A stretch of 30,028 nt of DNA from a virus: positions 1 to 30,028 of IMG/VR virus record IMGVR_UViG_3300020595_000137; one strand, 5' to 3'. Of this stretch, positions 30,004 through 30,028 are shown piece after piece (positions within the stretch are counted from its first letter, which is position 1; every line of letters starts with the position of its first letter). The notes under the pieces were generated by a model that did no database searches, had not been told where the DNA came from, and worked only from the letters and a program-made list of their open reading frames with translations. The position numbers were made by a program, and so were the translations under genes.

Positions 30004-30028
30004 TGCTAGATGGAGTTGATTACGATCA
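30003..30028 (+). CDS. RecE-like nuclease, second copy of the start (partial)
   Basis: The first codons (MLDGVDYD) of the gene at 632, cut by the window end. It marks where the contig runs into its own beginning. Confidence 0.7.

Larger units (their letters stand above)
29543..30028. repeat. Right copy of the contig-end repeat (partner 1-657)
   Basis: Matches 1-101 exactly and about 468-657 with a few differences, with a shorter, diverged zinc-ribbon allele in between. See the left copy for interpretation. Confidence 0.85.

Noticed and set aside
1-30028. CRISPR arrays, tRNA genes, rRNA, insertion sequences, integrase or lysogeny repressor
   Set aside because: None seen. The short repeats at 2848-3073 have no regular spacer structure, and no recombinase-like motif appears.
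29543-30028. True tandem duplication of the zinc-ribbon and membrane genes
   Set aside because: Not excluded, but the match extends exactly to both window ends, which fits a self-overlapping circular contig better.

Overview
The window looks like the complete, or nearly complete, genome of a small tailed phage (siphovirus-like) infecting a member of the Bacteroidota, probably a flavobacterium-like host. Reasons: a full set of head, tail, packaging, lysis and replication genes, all on the + strand and tightly packed with 1-20 bp overlaps; no integrase, repressor, tRNA or rRNA; promoters of the Bacteroidota type (TTTG - 19 bp - TAnnTTTG); A-rich leaders instead of strong Shine-Dalgarno sites; and an M15 peptidase endolysin. 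The two ends repeat each other: 1-101 equals 29543-29643, and about 468-657 matches 29839-30028. This is the signature of a circular or circularly permuted contig of about 29.4-29.5 kb. Between the matching flanks sit two diverged versions of one small zinc-ribbon gene.

Layout. (1) 1-3.7 kb: a promoter, the zinc-ribbon gene, a tiny membrane protein, a RecE-like PD-(D/E)XK nuclease, a short C5-cytosine methyltransferase, GIY-YIG and HNH nucleases and small unknowns, interrupted by a repeat-rich non-coding stretch (2848-3073). (2) 3.7-7.0 kb: a ParB-adenine methyltransferase fusion, small and large terminase, and a tail-assembly-chaperone-like gene with a candidate -1 frameshift at a T9 run. 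(3) 7.0-7.5 kb: a promoter, two tiny genes and two terminators back to back. (4) 7.5-19.3 kb: structural genes in a non-canonical order: tail completion, connector, two large tail proteins, tape measure, then XkdF-like protease, scaffold, major capsid, tail tube, portal and connector. (5) 19.3-22.4 kb: baseplate or fibre genes; about 20.0-22.4 kb differs in codon use and has no GATC sites, so it looks like a swapped-in host-recognition cassette. (6) 22.4-24.3 kb: lysis genes (M15 endolysin, several small membrane proteins, a candidate single-protein spanin). (7) 24.4-29.6 kb: replication and regulation: RusA resolvase, SSB with a DDDLPF tail, DnaB/RepA-like helicase, DnaA domain-IV-like protein, sigma factor, and a PD-(D/E)XK-like protein, leading back to the zinc-ribbon locus.

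Working model (inference): host RNA polymerase reads three consensus promoters ahead of the early and replication genes. The phage sigma factor may serve late genes, possibly through a recurring GGGTTTTATAATT element. Helicase, SSB and the DnaA-like protein recruit host replication, RusA and the RecE-like nuclease process recombination intermediates, and two methyltransferases modify the DNA. I saw no phage DNA polymerase, primase or RNA polymerase, so host enzymes are probably used.
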